Positions 24,380 through 32,922 of a DNA stretch of 45,250 nt are shown here, one piece after another. Both the position numbers and the translations under genes were made by a program. This DNA comes from an uncultured SAR116 cluster alpha proteobacterium (GTDB taxonomy: Bacteria > Pseudomonadota > Alphaproteobacteria > Puniceispirillales > Marisalimonadaceae). The notes beneath the pieces are model-generated. The model was not told the origin of the DNA. It searched no databases and saw only the letters and a list, made by a program, of their open reading frames with translations. Every line of letters begins with the position of its first letter. Position 1 is the first letter of the stretch. Where the stretch lies: contig CABYBQ010000007.1 of the NCBI GenBank assembly GCA_902517275.1, positions 1 through 45,250 of the forward strand, read 5' to 3'.

Positions 24380-25723
24380 ATGTTTTCAAAGATTTTAATA
24401 GCAAACCGAGGTGATGTAGCTTTAAGAGTGTTAAGGGCCTGTAAAGAACTAAATATCAAAACCGTTGCTATTCATTCCACAGCTGATAATGATGCAATAC
24501 ATGTCCGATTAGCTGATGAAAGTGTATGTATCGGCCCTGCTCTGTCTTCAAAGTCATATTTGAATATCCCAGCAATAATAACTGCCGCTCAATTAGTCGG
24601 AGCTGACGCTATTCATCCCGGCGTTGGTTTTTTGTCTGAAAATCCAGATTTTGCTGAAATTGTTGAAGCCCATAACATTGTTTTTATAGGACCAAAACCG
24701 GAACATATAAGATGCATGGGAGATAAAATAGAAGCAAAGATAACAGCGCAAAATTTAGGGATACCTCTTGTTCCTGGTTCTAAAAATGATATTTATGATT
24801 TCGAAAATGCTTATGAAGAGGCAAAAAAAATTGGCTACCCTGTCTTAATTAAAGCAGCTTCTGGAGGTGGCGGTAGAGGAATGAAAGTTGCTTTAAATGA
24901 AGAAGAACTTGAATCAGCTTTTACTGCAGCTAAAAGTGAAGCAAAAGCTGCGTTTGGTGATGACCGTGTATATATTGAAAAATATCTTCAAAATCCGAGA
25001 CACATAGAAGTGCAAATAGCGGCTGATAAATTCGGTAATACTGTTCATCTTGGTGAAAGAGAATGTTCTATTCAAAGACGACATCAAAAGGTTATTGAAG
25101 AAGCCCCTTCACCCGCAATAAATGATAAAATAAGAAATACTATAGGTGAAATAGCCTCAAATGCTGTATCAAAAATGGGATATTTAGGTTTAGGCACTAT
25201 TGAATTTTTATATGAAAACAATGAGTTCTTTTTTATAGAAATGAATACTAGGCTTCAGGTAGAGCATCCTATTACTGAGGCAATTACAGGAATAGATTTA
25301 GTAAGAGAACAAATAATGATTGCAGCTGGCCTCCCACTATCCTTTAAACAAAATGATGTAAAAATTAATGGTCATGCAATTGAATGTAGAATTAATGCAG
25401 AAGATCCCAAAACATTTATACCTTCTCCTGGTAAAATTTTACAATTTCACCCTCCTGGTGGGCTTGGTATCAGAATTGAGTCTTGTATATACTCAGGATA
25501 CGAAGTTCCGCCATATTACGATAGTTTAATTGCTAAACTGATTGTGCATGGAAATAACAGAGATCAATGCATTTTAAGACTTAAGCAAGCTTTAAAAGAA
25601 ATTGTAATAGAACCAATTTCTACGACAATAGATTTACATAGGGATATTTTAAACACCGAAGTAATGAAAAAAGGTTCCTATGATATTAGGTGGTTAGAAA
25701 ATAAATTATTAAGTGCCAATTAA
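24380..25723 (+). CDS. accC: Biotin carboxylase subunit of acetyl-CoA carboxylase
   Basis: 447 residues from ATG 24380, which gives the conserved beginning [24 protein letters not shown]; an in-frame ATG 18 bases upstream lies in the accB stop region and is less likely. ATP-grasp landmarks: GGGGRGMK glycine loop, [43 protein letters not shown] with the catalytic Arg, and the C-terminal [10 protein letters not shown]-like stretch ([11 protein letters not shown]). It carboxylates biotin on AccB, the committed step of fatty acid synthesis. Confidence 0.98.
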   Translation: MFSKILIANRGDVALRVLRACKELNIKTVAIHSTADNDAIHVRLADESVCIGPALSSKSYLNIPAIITAAQLVGADAIHPGVGFLSENPDFAEIVEAHNIVFIGPKPEHIRCMGDKIEAKITAQNLGIPLVPGSKNDIYDFENAYEEAKKIGYPVLIKAASGGGGRGMKVALNEEELESAFTAAKSEAKAAFGDDRVYIEKYLQNPRHIEVQIAADKFGNTVHLGERECSIQRRHQKVIEEAPSPAINDKIRNTIGEIASNAVSKMGYLGLGTIEFLYENNEFFFIEMNTRLQVEHPITEAITGIDLVREQIMIAAGLPLSFKQNDVKINGHAIECRINAEDPKTFIPSPGKILQFHPPGGLGIRIESCIYSGYEVPPYYDSLIAKLIVHGNNRDQCILRLKQALKEIVIEPISTTIDLHRDILNTEVMKKGSYDIRWLENKLLSAN

Positions 25724-25745
25724 TAACCGTTAGATATATAAGAAA

Positions 25746-26426
25746 ATGTATTTGAGCAATAGATACCCTTCATCAATATCACTAGAACAATTAATTAGAG
25801 CTTATAAGCATGGTATTTTTCCAATGGCTGATAGCAGAAAAGATAAGAAAATTATTTTTATTGATCCTGAATATCGAGCTCTTATACCAATCAGTAAATT
25901 TAAGACTTCAAAAAGTCTTGTTCGTTTAGCAAAAAAAAGACCTTTTGAAATAAGTATGAATAAAGCTTTTGCAGAAGTGATTAGATCATGTGCTACAATA
26001 AACAGAACTGAAACTTGGATAAACTATGAAATAGAAAATTTATTTATCTCTTTAAATAAATTGGGATATGCACATTCAGTTGAATGTTGGCAAAACAAAC
26101 AACTAATCGGAGGGATTTACGGAGTTGCTCTAGGAGGAGTTTTTTTTGCGGAATCAATGTTTAGCTATATTTCAAATGGAAGTAAAATTGCCTTAATAAA
26201 CCTAGTTGCAAGATTGTGGAAGAGTGATTTTAAAATATTAGACGTGCAATTTCTAAATGACCATTTAATACAGTTTGGTGCATATGAAATTAACAAAACT
26301 AAATTTAAACAACGTCTTGATAAAGCCATTGGACTAAAAACTAACTTTTATTTTTTACCTTCAACTGATAATGATTTTTTTAATTGTTTATCAACTTTTT
26401 TACAAGCAAGGATTGAAACATCATAA
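25746..26426 (+). CDS. aat: Leucyl/phenylalanyl-tRNA--protein transferase
   Basis: 226 residues. Conserved LIRAYKHGIFPMA near the N-terminus, RTETWINYEI, HSVECWQNKQLIGGIYGVALGGVFFAESMFS, and LDVQFLNDHLIQFGAYEI are the signature of this GNAT-like enzyme. It adds Leu or Phe to N-terminal Lys/Arg so that ClpS-ClpAP can degrade the protein; clpA and clpS are in the same window (32919-35626). The last 26 codons overlap the 3' end of the convergent DUF2155 gene by 79 bases. Confidence 0.96.
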   Translation: MYLSNRYPSSISLEQLIRAYKHGIFPMADSRKDKKIIFIDPEYRALIPISKFKTSKSLVRLAKKRPFEISMNKAFAEVIRSCATINRTETWINYEIENLFISLNKLGYAHSVECWQNKQLIGGIYGVALGGVFFAESMFSYISNGSKIALINLVARLWKSDFKILDVQFLNDHLIQFGAYEINKTKFKQRLDKAIGLKTNFYFLPSTDNDFFNCLSTFLQARIETS

Positions 26427-26761
26427 ACTGAATTCTCTAAAGCATTGAGAGCTGGACTAGATGCAAACATCCAGCCATTAAACTTTACTTCTGAGAGTCT
26501 ATCGGAGTTATCTTTTATTTTTATAAATGCTAGTGACTCAGGTTTAAATATAGGTTTTGAAAAAACACATCTTTCCACAAAAATATCTAATACCCCAAAC
26601 TTATAAGTTTGACCAACATCTACTTCAAAAGTTTGTATTCTTGCTGTGATTTTATCAAGACCTTGAATAACCAACTTATTTCCTTCAATCCATTGGGACG
26701 AAAATGCAATTTTAGAAAAAAGAAAAAAAATTATAACAAAAATTAAATCTATTAGTTTCAT
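26348..26761 (-). CDS. DUF2155 domain protein, exported
   Basis: 137 residues. A signal peptide (LIDLIFVIIFFLFSKIAFS) is followed by the compact DUF2155 domain: LQGLDKITARIQTFEVDVGQTYKF-like start, FGVLDIFVERC and the hallmark FNGWMFASSPALNALENSVYDVSILAC. Two conserved Cys could form a disulfide. Function unknown; the family is nearly always next to aat/accC in alphaproteobacteria, as here. The C-terminal tail after the last Cys (about 20 residues) overlaps the end of aat on the other strand by 79 bases. Confidence 0.93.
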   Translation of the reverse strand: MKLIDLIFVIIFFLFSKIAFSSQWIEGNKLVIQGLDKITARIQTFEVDVGQTYKFGVLDIFVERCVFSKPIFKPESLAFIKIKDNSDRLSEVKFNGWMFASSPALNALENSVYDVSILACKKVDKQLKKSLSVEGKK

Positions 26762-26779
26762 TGGAAAACCTAAATTTTG

Positions 26780-27223
26780 TTACTTTCTATTGCCTGAAAA
26801 TATAACTTTTCCAAGCATATCTGTAAAACTTACGGGATCTGTCGTATCGTATATTATATCACTTGGTCCCAAATTTTGCTCAGATGAGCCAGGTATTATA
26901 TCTAAAAAGTTTCCTCCTAAAAGACTGGAAGAGGTAATTTTAGCTGAAGAGTCATCTGGGATTTTTATTTTGTTATCGATAATAATATTTACTTTTGCGT
27001 TATAATCATCTAAATTAAGTTCTAATTTAGTAATTTTTCCAACACTAATTCCAGATATTTTTACATCATCCCCATTTTTCAAACCTGCTGTTGAACCAAA
27101 TATTAACGAAATATTATAACCATCTTTTTGACGATTTATTGACTGCATACCTAAAGTTAAAAATCCTATTGCGGTAAGCAAAACAATAGCTCCCAATAAT
27201 ATTTCGACCAAACTATATCTCAT
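26780..27223 (-). CDS. MlaD-type lipid transport protein
   Basis: 147 residues. One N-terminal membrane helix (LLGAIVLLTAIGFLTLGMQSI) then the MCE/MlaD domain: GLKNGDDVKISGISVGKITKLEL and DDSSAKITSSSLLGGNFLDIIPG. In Mla systems MlaD forms a hexameric ring in the inner-membrane ABC complex that moves phospholipids between membranes. Here it stands without mlaE or mlaF in the window. It lies 18 bases upstream of DUF2155 on the same strand. In many relatives an NDUFA12-like gene lies between DUF2155 and mlaD; it is absent here. Confidence 0.93.
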   Translation of the reverse strand: MRYSLVEILLGAIVLLTAIGFLTLGMQSINRQKDGYNISLIFGSTAGLKNGDDVKISGISVGKITKLELNLDDYNAKVNIIIDNKIKIPDDSSAKITSSSLLGGNFLDIIPGSSEQNLGPSDIIYDTTDPVSFTDMLGKVIFSGNRK

Positions 27224-27399
27224 TAAATAACTTCCTAATAAATTTATATTTATAGATATTATAGCTTATTTATAAAAATAATAAATATTGATTATAATAT
27301 TTATATTATTAAATCCTTTATTAAATAGTAAAAAAATTAAGTAAAATTAGATAGTTAAAAAAAAAATTAAAAAAATTGAATTATACTCTTTACGAATGC

Positions 27400-27446
27400 A
27401 TACCAAATCATGTAGTTTAGATATTCGTTGTTACTATATATTGTGT
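27400..27446 (+). promoter_or_regulatory. Tandem NrdR boxes upstream of nrdJ
   Basis: The NrdR consensus is acaCwAtATaTwGtgt. Box 2 (27431-27446) has the full core CTATATATTG and fits 14 of 16 positions. Exactly 31 bases upstream, box 1 (27400-27415) has the weaker core CCAAATCATG, about 6 of 10. The three-turn spacing is the known layout for NrdR pairs. NrdR is the ATP/dATP-sensing repressor of ribonucleotide reductase genes, so the site fits the gene downstream. NrdR itself is not in the window. Confidence 0.7.
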
Positions 27447-27455
27447 TTATCCACA
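27447..27455 (+). promoter_or_regulatory. DnaA box 1 in the nrdJ upstream region
   Basis: A perfect consensus TTATCCACA, directly adjoining NrdR box 2. Suggests control of nrdJ by the replication initiator DnaA, as described for nrdAB of E. coli. Confidence 0.6.
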
Positions 27456-27566
27456 AGTTCGTATTAATTAACGATAATCAAATAAAAAAAATTAAATTAA
27501 GGAAAAACAAGAGTTTATTTATAGGAAATTGTAGACATCATAGAATTTTGTTAAAATTTAAACAAT

Positions 27567-27575
27567 TTATCCACA
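27567..27575 (+). promoter_or_regulatory. DnaA box 2 in the nrdJ upstream region
   Basis: A second perfect TTATCCACA in the same orientation, 120 bases downstream of the first and 77 bases before the nrdJ start. Two perfect copies this close are unlikely by chance in AT-rich DNA. The region 27224-27651 otherwise holds no ORF; it has A/T runs at about 27351-27378. Confidence 0.6.
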
Positions 27576-27651
27576 AGAGTTTATGAGGTTTTAGCAACAA
27601 AACCTGACAAATATACAATTATTGTTTTCTTTATTGTAAAAAGGAAAAAAG

Positions 27652-30600
27652 ATGAAATTTAAAAGGCAATTTACAAAAAAAGGAAACGATGCTTATGCAG
27701 GTTTGGAGTTCAAAACCACTTCTAGCGAAATTAAAAACCCAGATGGCACAATAGTTTTTAGTGCTCCAAACATTGAAGTTCCTGGCAACTATTCTCAAGT
27801 AGCAGCAGATATAATTGCACAAAAATATTTTCGTAAAGCAGGTGTTCCCACTTTTGTTAAAAAGGTGAAAGAAAAAGATGTTCCTAATTGGTTATGGCGA
27901 TCTGAGCCTGATTCTGAAAAATTAAATAAAATATCAAAAGATAAAAGATATAAAGGCGAAGAGTCGGCTAAACAAGTTTTTGATAGGTTGGCAGGAACAT
28001 GGACCTATTGGGGATGGAAAGGTAAATACTTCACCACAGAACAAGATGCAAAAATATATTTTGACGAAATGAGGTTTATGCTTGCAGCTCAAATGTGCGC
28101 ACCAAACTCACCGCAATGGTTTAATACAGGGTTACATTGGGCATACGGAATAGATGGCCCAAGTCAAGGACATTATTATGTTGATTTTGAAACTAAAAAA
28201 TTAGTGAAATCACAATCATCCTACGAACATCCTCAACCTCATGCTTGTTTTATTCAATCTGTTCAAGATGATCTTGTAAACGAGGGCGGAATTATGGATC
28301 TTTGGGTAAGAGAAGCTAGACTTTTTAAGTATGGATCTGGAACAGGATCAAATTTTTCAAAATTAAGAGGCAGTACCGAGGGTTTATCTGGTGGTGGAAG
28401 ATCATCAGGAATGATGAGTTTTTTGAGAATTGGTGATAGAGCTGCCGGAGCCATTAAATCTGGTGGAACAACTAGAAGAGCAGCGAAGATGGTAACTGTT
28501 GATATAGATCATCCTGATATTGAAGAATATATTAATTGGAAAGTTGTTGAAGAACAAAAAGTTGCTGCATTAGTTGCAGGATCAAAATTAACAGCCAAAA
28601 ATTTAAAGTCCGTAATGGATGCATGTAATTTAGATAGTTATGGTGACAAAGAAAGATTAAACCCTAAAATCAATGCTGAACTTAAAAAAGCAGTCTTAAA
28701 TTGCCGTGCGGTTATGATACCCGAAAACTATATTCAAAGAGTCATACAATTTGCTAGTCAAGGGTTTAAAGAAATTGAGTTTCAAACTTATGATACAGAT
28801 TGGGATAGTGAGGCATATTTAACAGTTTCTGGGCAGAATTCTAATAATTCAGTGAGAGTGAGCAATGAATTTTTAGAAAAAGTTCAGCAAAAAAGTGAAT
28901 GGGATCTCATCAGAAGAACAGATGGAAGTGTTCACAAAACAATTAATGCACCCGACTTGTGGTCTAAAATCTCTGAGGCTGCGTGGGCCTGTGCAGACCC
29001 TGGGCTCCAATATGACACTACTATCAATGAATGGCATACTTGTCCAGAAGCTGGAAGAATAAATGCTTCTAATCCTTGTTCAGAATATATGTTTATTGAT
29101 GACACAGCATGTAACTTAGCATCCATAAATTTATTGCAATTCAAAAAAGATGACTCGTCTTTTGATATAGAGGCATATGAATATACTACAAGGCTATGGA
29201 CATTAACTCTCGAAATTTCTGTAATGATGGCACAATTTCCTTCAAAAGAAATTGCACAAAAGTCTTATGAATACAGAACACTTGGATTAGGATATGCAAA
29301 TATAGGTGGCTTATTAATGTCTTGGGGTATTCCTTACGATAGTGATCAAGGAAGGTCAATATGCGCAGCGCTTACATCTATAATGACTGGTATTTCATAT
29401 GCAACGTCAGCGGAAATTGCTGGAGAACTTGGTCCATTTCCAAAATATAACGAAAACGCAAATAGTATGTTGAAAGTTATGCGTAATCACAAACGAGCTT
29501 CAGAAGGTAAAACCAGAGGCTACGAAGATTTATCTATTAATCCGGTTCCTCTTATGTCTCAAGATTGTCCAGATCAAAATTTAATTTCTGCCGCTAAAGA
29601 GGCATGGACAAAAGCTTTAACTCTGGGTAAAAAAAATGGATATAGAAATGCTCAAGCTACTGTAATAGCTCCTACTGGAACAATTGGTCTAGTTATGGAT
29701 TGTGATACTACTGGTATAGAACCAGACTTTGCTATGGTTAAATTTAAAAAATTGGCTGGTGGTGGATATTTTAAAATTATAAACCGGGTGGTTCCTGAAG
29801 CTTTAGCACATTTAGGATATGACGCAGATCAAATTGATGATATGCAAAGATATGCAGTTGGAGCTGGTAGCCTGAAAGATTGTCAAGCAATTAGCCATAA
29901 TGCATTAATTTCAAAAGGATTTACCAACAAAGAAATCAAGTTAATTGAAGATTCTTTAGAGTCTGCATTTGACATTAAATTTGTATTTAATCAATTTACT
30001 CTTGGTGAAGATTTTTGTAAAAATACACTAGGAATATCTACAGAGCAAATGAATGATTTCACATTTAATATGTTAGAATTTCTAGGTTTTACTGCTGAAG
30101 AAATTGACGTTGCAAATATTCATGTTTGTGGCGCAATGACACTTGAAGGCGCACCCCACTTAAATAAAGATCATCTTGACGTATTTGATTGTGCTAATGT
30201 TTGTGGTCGAATAGGCAAAAGATTTTTATCTGTAGATAGTCACATTAAAATGATGGCAGCCGCACAGTCTTTTATATCTGGTGCCATTTCTAAAACAATC
30301 AATATGCCAAATGATGCATCTATAGATGACTGTAGCGATGCCTACATGCTTTCTTGGCAACTAGGTATTAAAGCAAATGCATTATACAGAGATGGTTCAA
30401 AATTAAGTCAACCACTTAACTCCGCTTTGCTAGATGAAGACGACGTAAGTGAAGACCAAGATAACATTACAAATGAACAAAACATAACAAAACGTACTAG
30501 TGAAGTTGTTGAAAAAATTGTAGAGCGATTTGTAAGGGCTGAAAGAGATAAATTACCTCATAGAAGAAAAGGCTATACGCAAAAAGCAACAGTAGGAGGC

Positions 30601-31263
30601 CATAAAGTTTATCTAAGAACTGGTGAATACGAAAATGGGAAGTTAGGTGAAATATTCGTTGATATGCACAAAGAAGGAGCTGCATTTAGATCATTGATGA
30701 ATAACTTCGCTATTGCCGTATCTATTGGATTACAGTATGGGGTACCTTTAGAAGAATTTGTAGAAGCTTTTACTTTTACTCGTTTTGAGCCGCAAGGAAT
30801 GGTTACTGGTAATGATACAATAAAAATGTCAACATCGATTTTAGACTATATTTTTAGAGAATTAGCCATATCTTACCTAGATAGAAATGACTTAGGCCAC
30901 GTAGGACCAGAGGATTTAGATTCAAGTACGACAGGTTCAGGAAATAGCAAGGCCTTAATTTCAGAAAAAGTAGCAAGTAGAGGTTTTGTGAGAAGAGAGC
31001 TCAAAGTTGTCTCAGGTGGTACAAATAACGTAACGCTAATGCCGCAAACGACCTCACTTAAAGAGGATAAAATTGAAATAAATACTAATGATACTACTGT
31101 TGTTATTAATGAGGTAAAGTCCCCGAACCTTGCTCAAGAAATTGAAGCTAAAATAAAAGGCTATGAAGGGGAAGCATGTGGTGAGTGTGGCAACTTTACA
31201 CTTGTAAGAAACGGAACATGTATGAAATGTAATACATGTGGTGCCACTTCTGGCTGTTCATAA
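27652..31263 (+). CDS. nrdJ: Adenosylcobalamin-dependent ribonucleotide reductase, class II
   Basis: 1203 residues, the long alphaproteobacterial form. It makes deoxyribonucleotides from ribonucleotides using a B12-generated thiyl radical, so growth depends on cobalamin. Visible: N-terminal [39 protein letters not shown], the catalytic NPCSEYMF with its Cys, VIAPTGTIG, and the C-terminal redox-active/zinc ribbon [18 protein letters not shown]. An insertion of about 150 residues ([13 protein letters not shown] to VSNEFLEKV) in the N-terminal third is typical of this subgroup. AAGGAAAAAAG precedes ATG 27652. Preceded by NrdR and DnaA boxes. No class I genes in the window. Confidence 0.97.
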   Translation: MKFKRQFTKKGNDAYAGLEFKTTSSEIKNPDGTIVFSAPNIEVPGNYSQVAADIIAQKYFRKAGVPTFVKKVKEKDVPNWLWRSEPDSEKLNKISKDKRYKGEESAKQVFDRLAGTWTYWGWKGKYFTTEQDAKIYFDEMRFMLAAQMCAPNSPQWFNTGLHWAYGIDGPSQGHYYVDFETKKLVKSQSSYEHPQPHACFIQSVQDDLVNEGGIMDLWVREARLFKYGSGTGSNFSKLRGSTEGLSGGGRSSGMMSFLRIGDRAAGAIKSGGTTRRAAKMVTVDIDHPDIEEYINWKVVEEQKVAALVAGSKLTAKNLKSVMDACNLDSYGDKERLNPKINAELKKAVLNCRAVMIPENYIQRVIQFASQGFKEIEFQTYDTDWDSEAYLTVSGQNSNNSVRVSNEFLEKVQQKSEWDLIRRTDGSVHKTINAPDLWSKISEAAWACADPGLQYDTTINEWHTCPEAGRINASNPCSEYMFIDDTACNLASINLLQFKKDDSSFDIEAYEYTTRLWTLTLEISVMMAQFPSKEIAQKSYEYRTLGLGYANIGGLLMSWGIPYDSDQGRSICAALTSIMTGISYATSAEIAGELGPFPKYNENANSMLKVMRNHKRASEGKTRGYEDLSINPVPLMSQDCPDQNLISAAKEAWTKALTLGKKNGYRNAQATVIAPTGTIGLVMDCDTTGIEPDFAMVKFKKLAGGGYFKIINRVVPEALAHLGYDADQIDDMQRYAVGAGSLKDCQAISHNALISKGFTNKEIKLIEDSLESAFDIKFVFNQFTLGEDFCKNTLGISTEQMNDFTFNMLEFLGFTAEEIDVANIHVCGAMTLEGAPHLNKDHLDVFDCANVCGRIGKRFLSVDSHIKMMAAAQSFISGAISKTINMPNDASIDDCSDAYMLSWQLGIKANALYRDGSKLSQPLNSALLDEDDVSEDQDNITNEQNITKRTSEVVEKIVERFVRAERDKLPHRRKGYTQKATVGGHKVYLRTGEYENGKLGEIFVDMHKEGAAFRSLMNNFAIAVSIGLQYGVPLEEFVEAFTFTRFEPQGMVTGNDTIKMSTSILDYIFRELAISYLDRNDLGHVGPEDLDSSTTGSGNSKALISEKVASRGFVRRELKVVSGGTNNVTLMPQTTSLKEDKIEINTNDTTVVINEVKSPNLAQEIEAKIKGYEGEACGECGNFTLVRNGTCMKCNTCGATSGCS

Positions 31264-31278
31264 ACTAAAGGATTTTTA

Positions 31279-31749
31279 ATGAATAATGACGTCAATTCTA
31301 AATTAGAAGAATTAAACATTCAACTTGAAGAGGCTAGTACTCCAGCTGGTAGCTATGTCCCGTTTGTCATTTTGAATAATCTAGTTTTTATCTCAGGACA
31401 ATTGCCTTTTATAAATGGTAAACTGACCATAAAAGGAAAAGTTGGAGATTCAGTATCTCTAGATGATGGTATAAAAATGGCAGAAGCTTGCGCCAAAGCT
31501 TTACTAAGCCAGCTTAAATCTGCTTGTGGCGGCAATCTCAACAAAGTCAAAAGAGTTGTCAAATTAGGAGGATTTGTAGCATCGACATCAGACTTTACTG
31601 ATCAACCAAAAATAATTAATGGTGCATCAGACTTGTTTGTAAAAATATTTGGCGAAAAAGGCAAACATTCACGCTTTGCCGTTGGGACAGCCTCACTTCC
31701 ATTAAATGTACCTGTTGAAATTGAAGGTATTTTTGAGATTGAAAATTAG
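31279..31749 (+). CDS. RidA family protein (YjgF/YER057c/UK114)
   Basis: 156 residues. Typical beginning KLEELNIQLEEASTPAGSYVPFVILNNLVFISGQLPF and the core GDSVSLDDGIKMAEACAKALLSQLKSACGGNLNKVKRVVKL; the C-terminal stretch AVGTASLPLNVPVEIEGIFEI matches. RidA trimers deaminate reactive enamines from PLP enzymes; this longer subfamily is less well characterised and the catalytic Arg near the C-terminus is not obvious. 15 bases after nrdJ on the same strand, so likely co-transcribed. Confidence 0.9.
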   Translation: MNNDVNSKLEELNIQLEEASTPAGSYVPFVILNNLVFISGQLPFINGKLTIKGKVGDSVSLDDGIKMAEACAKALLSQLKSACGGNLNKVKRVVKLGGFVASTSDFTDQPKIINGASDLFVKIFGEKGKHSRFAVGTASLPLNVPVEIEGIFEIEN

Positions 31750-31782
31750 GCTATTTTTTCTTAAAATACTACAGATGAACTA

Positions 31783-32922
31783 ATGAAATGTGAATTAGTA
31801 TTTAGCTTAGCTGAAGTTAATAGAAATGAATGGGACGCACTGAATACGAGTAACCACCCTTTTACCTCGTACGATTTTTTAAATTCATTAGAAATATCAC
31901 AGTCTGTGTCAGCTAAAACTGGCTGGAATCCTCAGCACATAATTGTAAAAAATGATAAAGGAAACATAGTAGGTGCTTCTCCTAATTATTTGAAAATGCA
32001 TTCTTATGGAGAATATATATTTGACCACGCTTGGGCAAATGCATTTGAAAATGCTGGTGGTCAATATTATCCAAAATTACTTTCCGCCATACCTTTTACT
32101 CCTGCAACAGGGCCTAGAATTTTAATTGATCCAAAAAATCCTGATAATAATGAAATATTCGAGTTAATAATAAAGATGTTTGAAGTAATAGTTCAAAATA
32201 ATAATTTAAGTTCGGCACATATTAATTTTATTACATACAACTTAAATAAAAAATTGAAAAATGAAAAATGGATCAAGCGAAAAGGTCTTCAATTTCATTG
32301 GCATAATAAAGACTATAACTCATTTGATGATTTTTTGAGTAAATTAAAAAGTTCAAAGAGAAAAGCTATTAGAAAAGAGCGAAGAACTATTCTGAATAAT
32401 AACTTAATTATTCAAAAAGTAACTGGTAATGAATTGAATAGTCAAATGTGGGATTCTTTTTATAACTTTTATCTCAATACCATTGATAAAAAGTGGGGTG
32501 GAGCATATTTAACAAAAAGTTTTTTTTCTTTGATCAATAATACTATGAAAAATAAAATTTTGTTGATCATAGCTAGGCAAGATAATAAAATTGTAGCAGG
32601 TGCATTGAATTTTATTGGTGGCGATACACTTTATGGAAGAAATTGGGGCTCTATAGTTGATATTCCATTTTTACATTTTGAACTTTGTTACTATCAGGCT
32701 ATAGAATATGCAATAGACAATAATATTAGAGTAGTTGAAGCAGGTGCCCAGGGGCATCATAAAATACAAAGAGGATACGTTGCTGAAACAATATACAGCA
32801 GTCATTTAATTCAAAATGAATCTTTTGCTAAAGCAGTTAGAAGTTTTGTTCAATTAGAAGCAAAAGAAATTGACAAACAGATACAACTCATTAATGAACA
32901 AGGTTCACCATATTCAAATTAA
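31783..32922 (+). CDS. FemAB-like / COG3146 acyltransferase
   Basis: 379 residues of the GNAT-fold PF04339 family, annotated as a putative peptidoglycan biosynthesis acyltransferase. Landmarks: NEWDALNTSNHPFTSYDFLNSLE at the start, YLKMHSYGEYIFDHAWANAFENAGG, SSKRKAIRKERR and GGDTLYGRNWGS followed by HFELCYYQAIEYAIDN and EAGAQGHHKIQRGY. No signal peptide; expected in the cytosol. Real substrate unknown. The end overlaps the end of convergent clpA by 4 bases. Confidence 0.9.
   Translation: MKCELVFSLAEVNRNEWDALNTSNHPFTSYDFLNSLEISQSVSAKTGWNPQHIIVKNDKGNIVGASPNYLKMHSYGEYIFDHAWANAFENAGGQYYPKLLSAIPFTPATGPRILIDPKNPDNNEIFELIIKMFEVIVQNNNLSSAHINFITYNLNKKLKNEKWIKRKGLQFHWHNKDYNSFDDFLSKLKSSKRKAIRKERRTILNNNLIIQKVTGNELNSQMWDSFYNFYLNTIDKKWGGAYLTKSFFSLINNTMKNKILLIIARQDNKIVAGALNFIGGDTLYGRNWGSIVDIPFLHFELCYYQAIEYAIDNNIRVVEAGAQGHHKIQRGYVAETIYSSHLIQNESFAKAVRSFVQLEAKEIDKQIQLINEQGSPYSN

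Noticed and set aside
27447-27575. Origin of replication at the two DnaA boxes
   Set aside because: Only two boxes, with no cluster or flanking hemE, dnaA or parAB genes. Control of nrdJ explains them better. A GC-skew plot of the whole chromosome would settle it.
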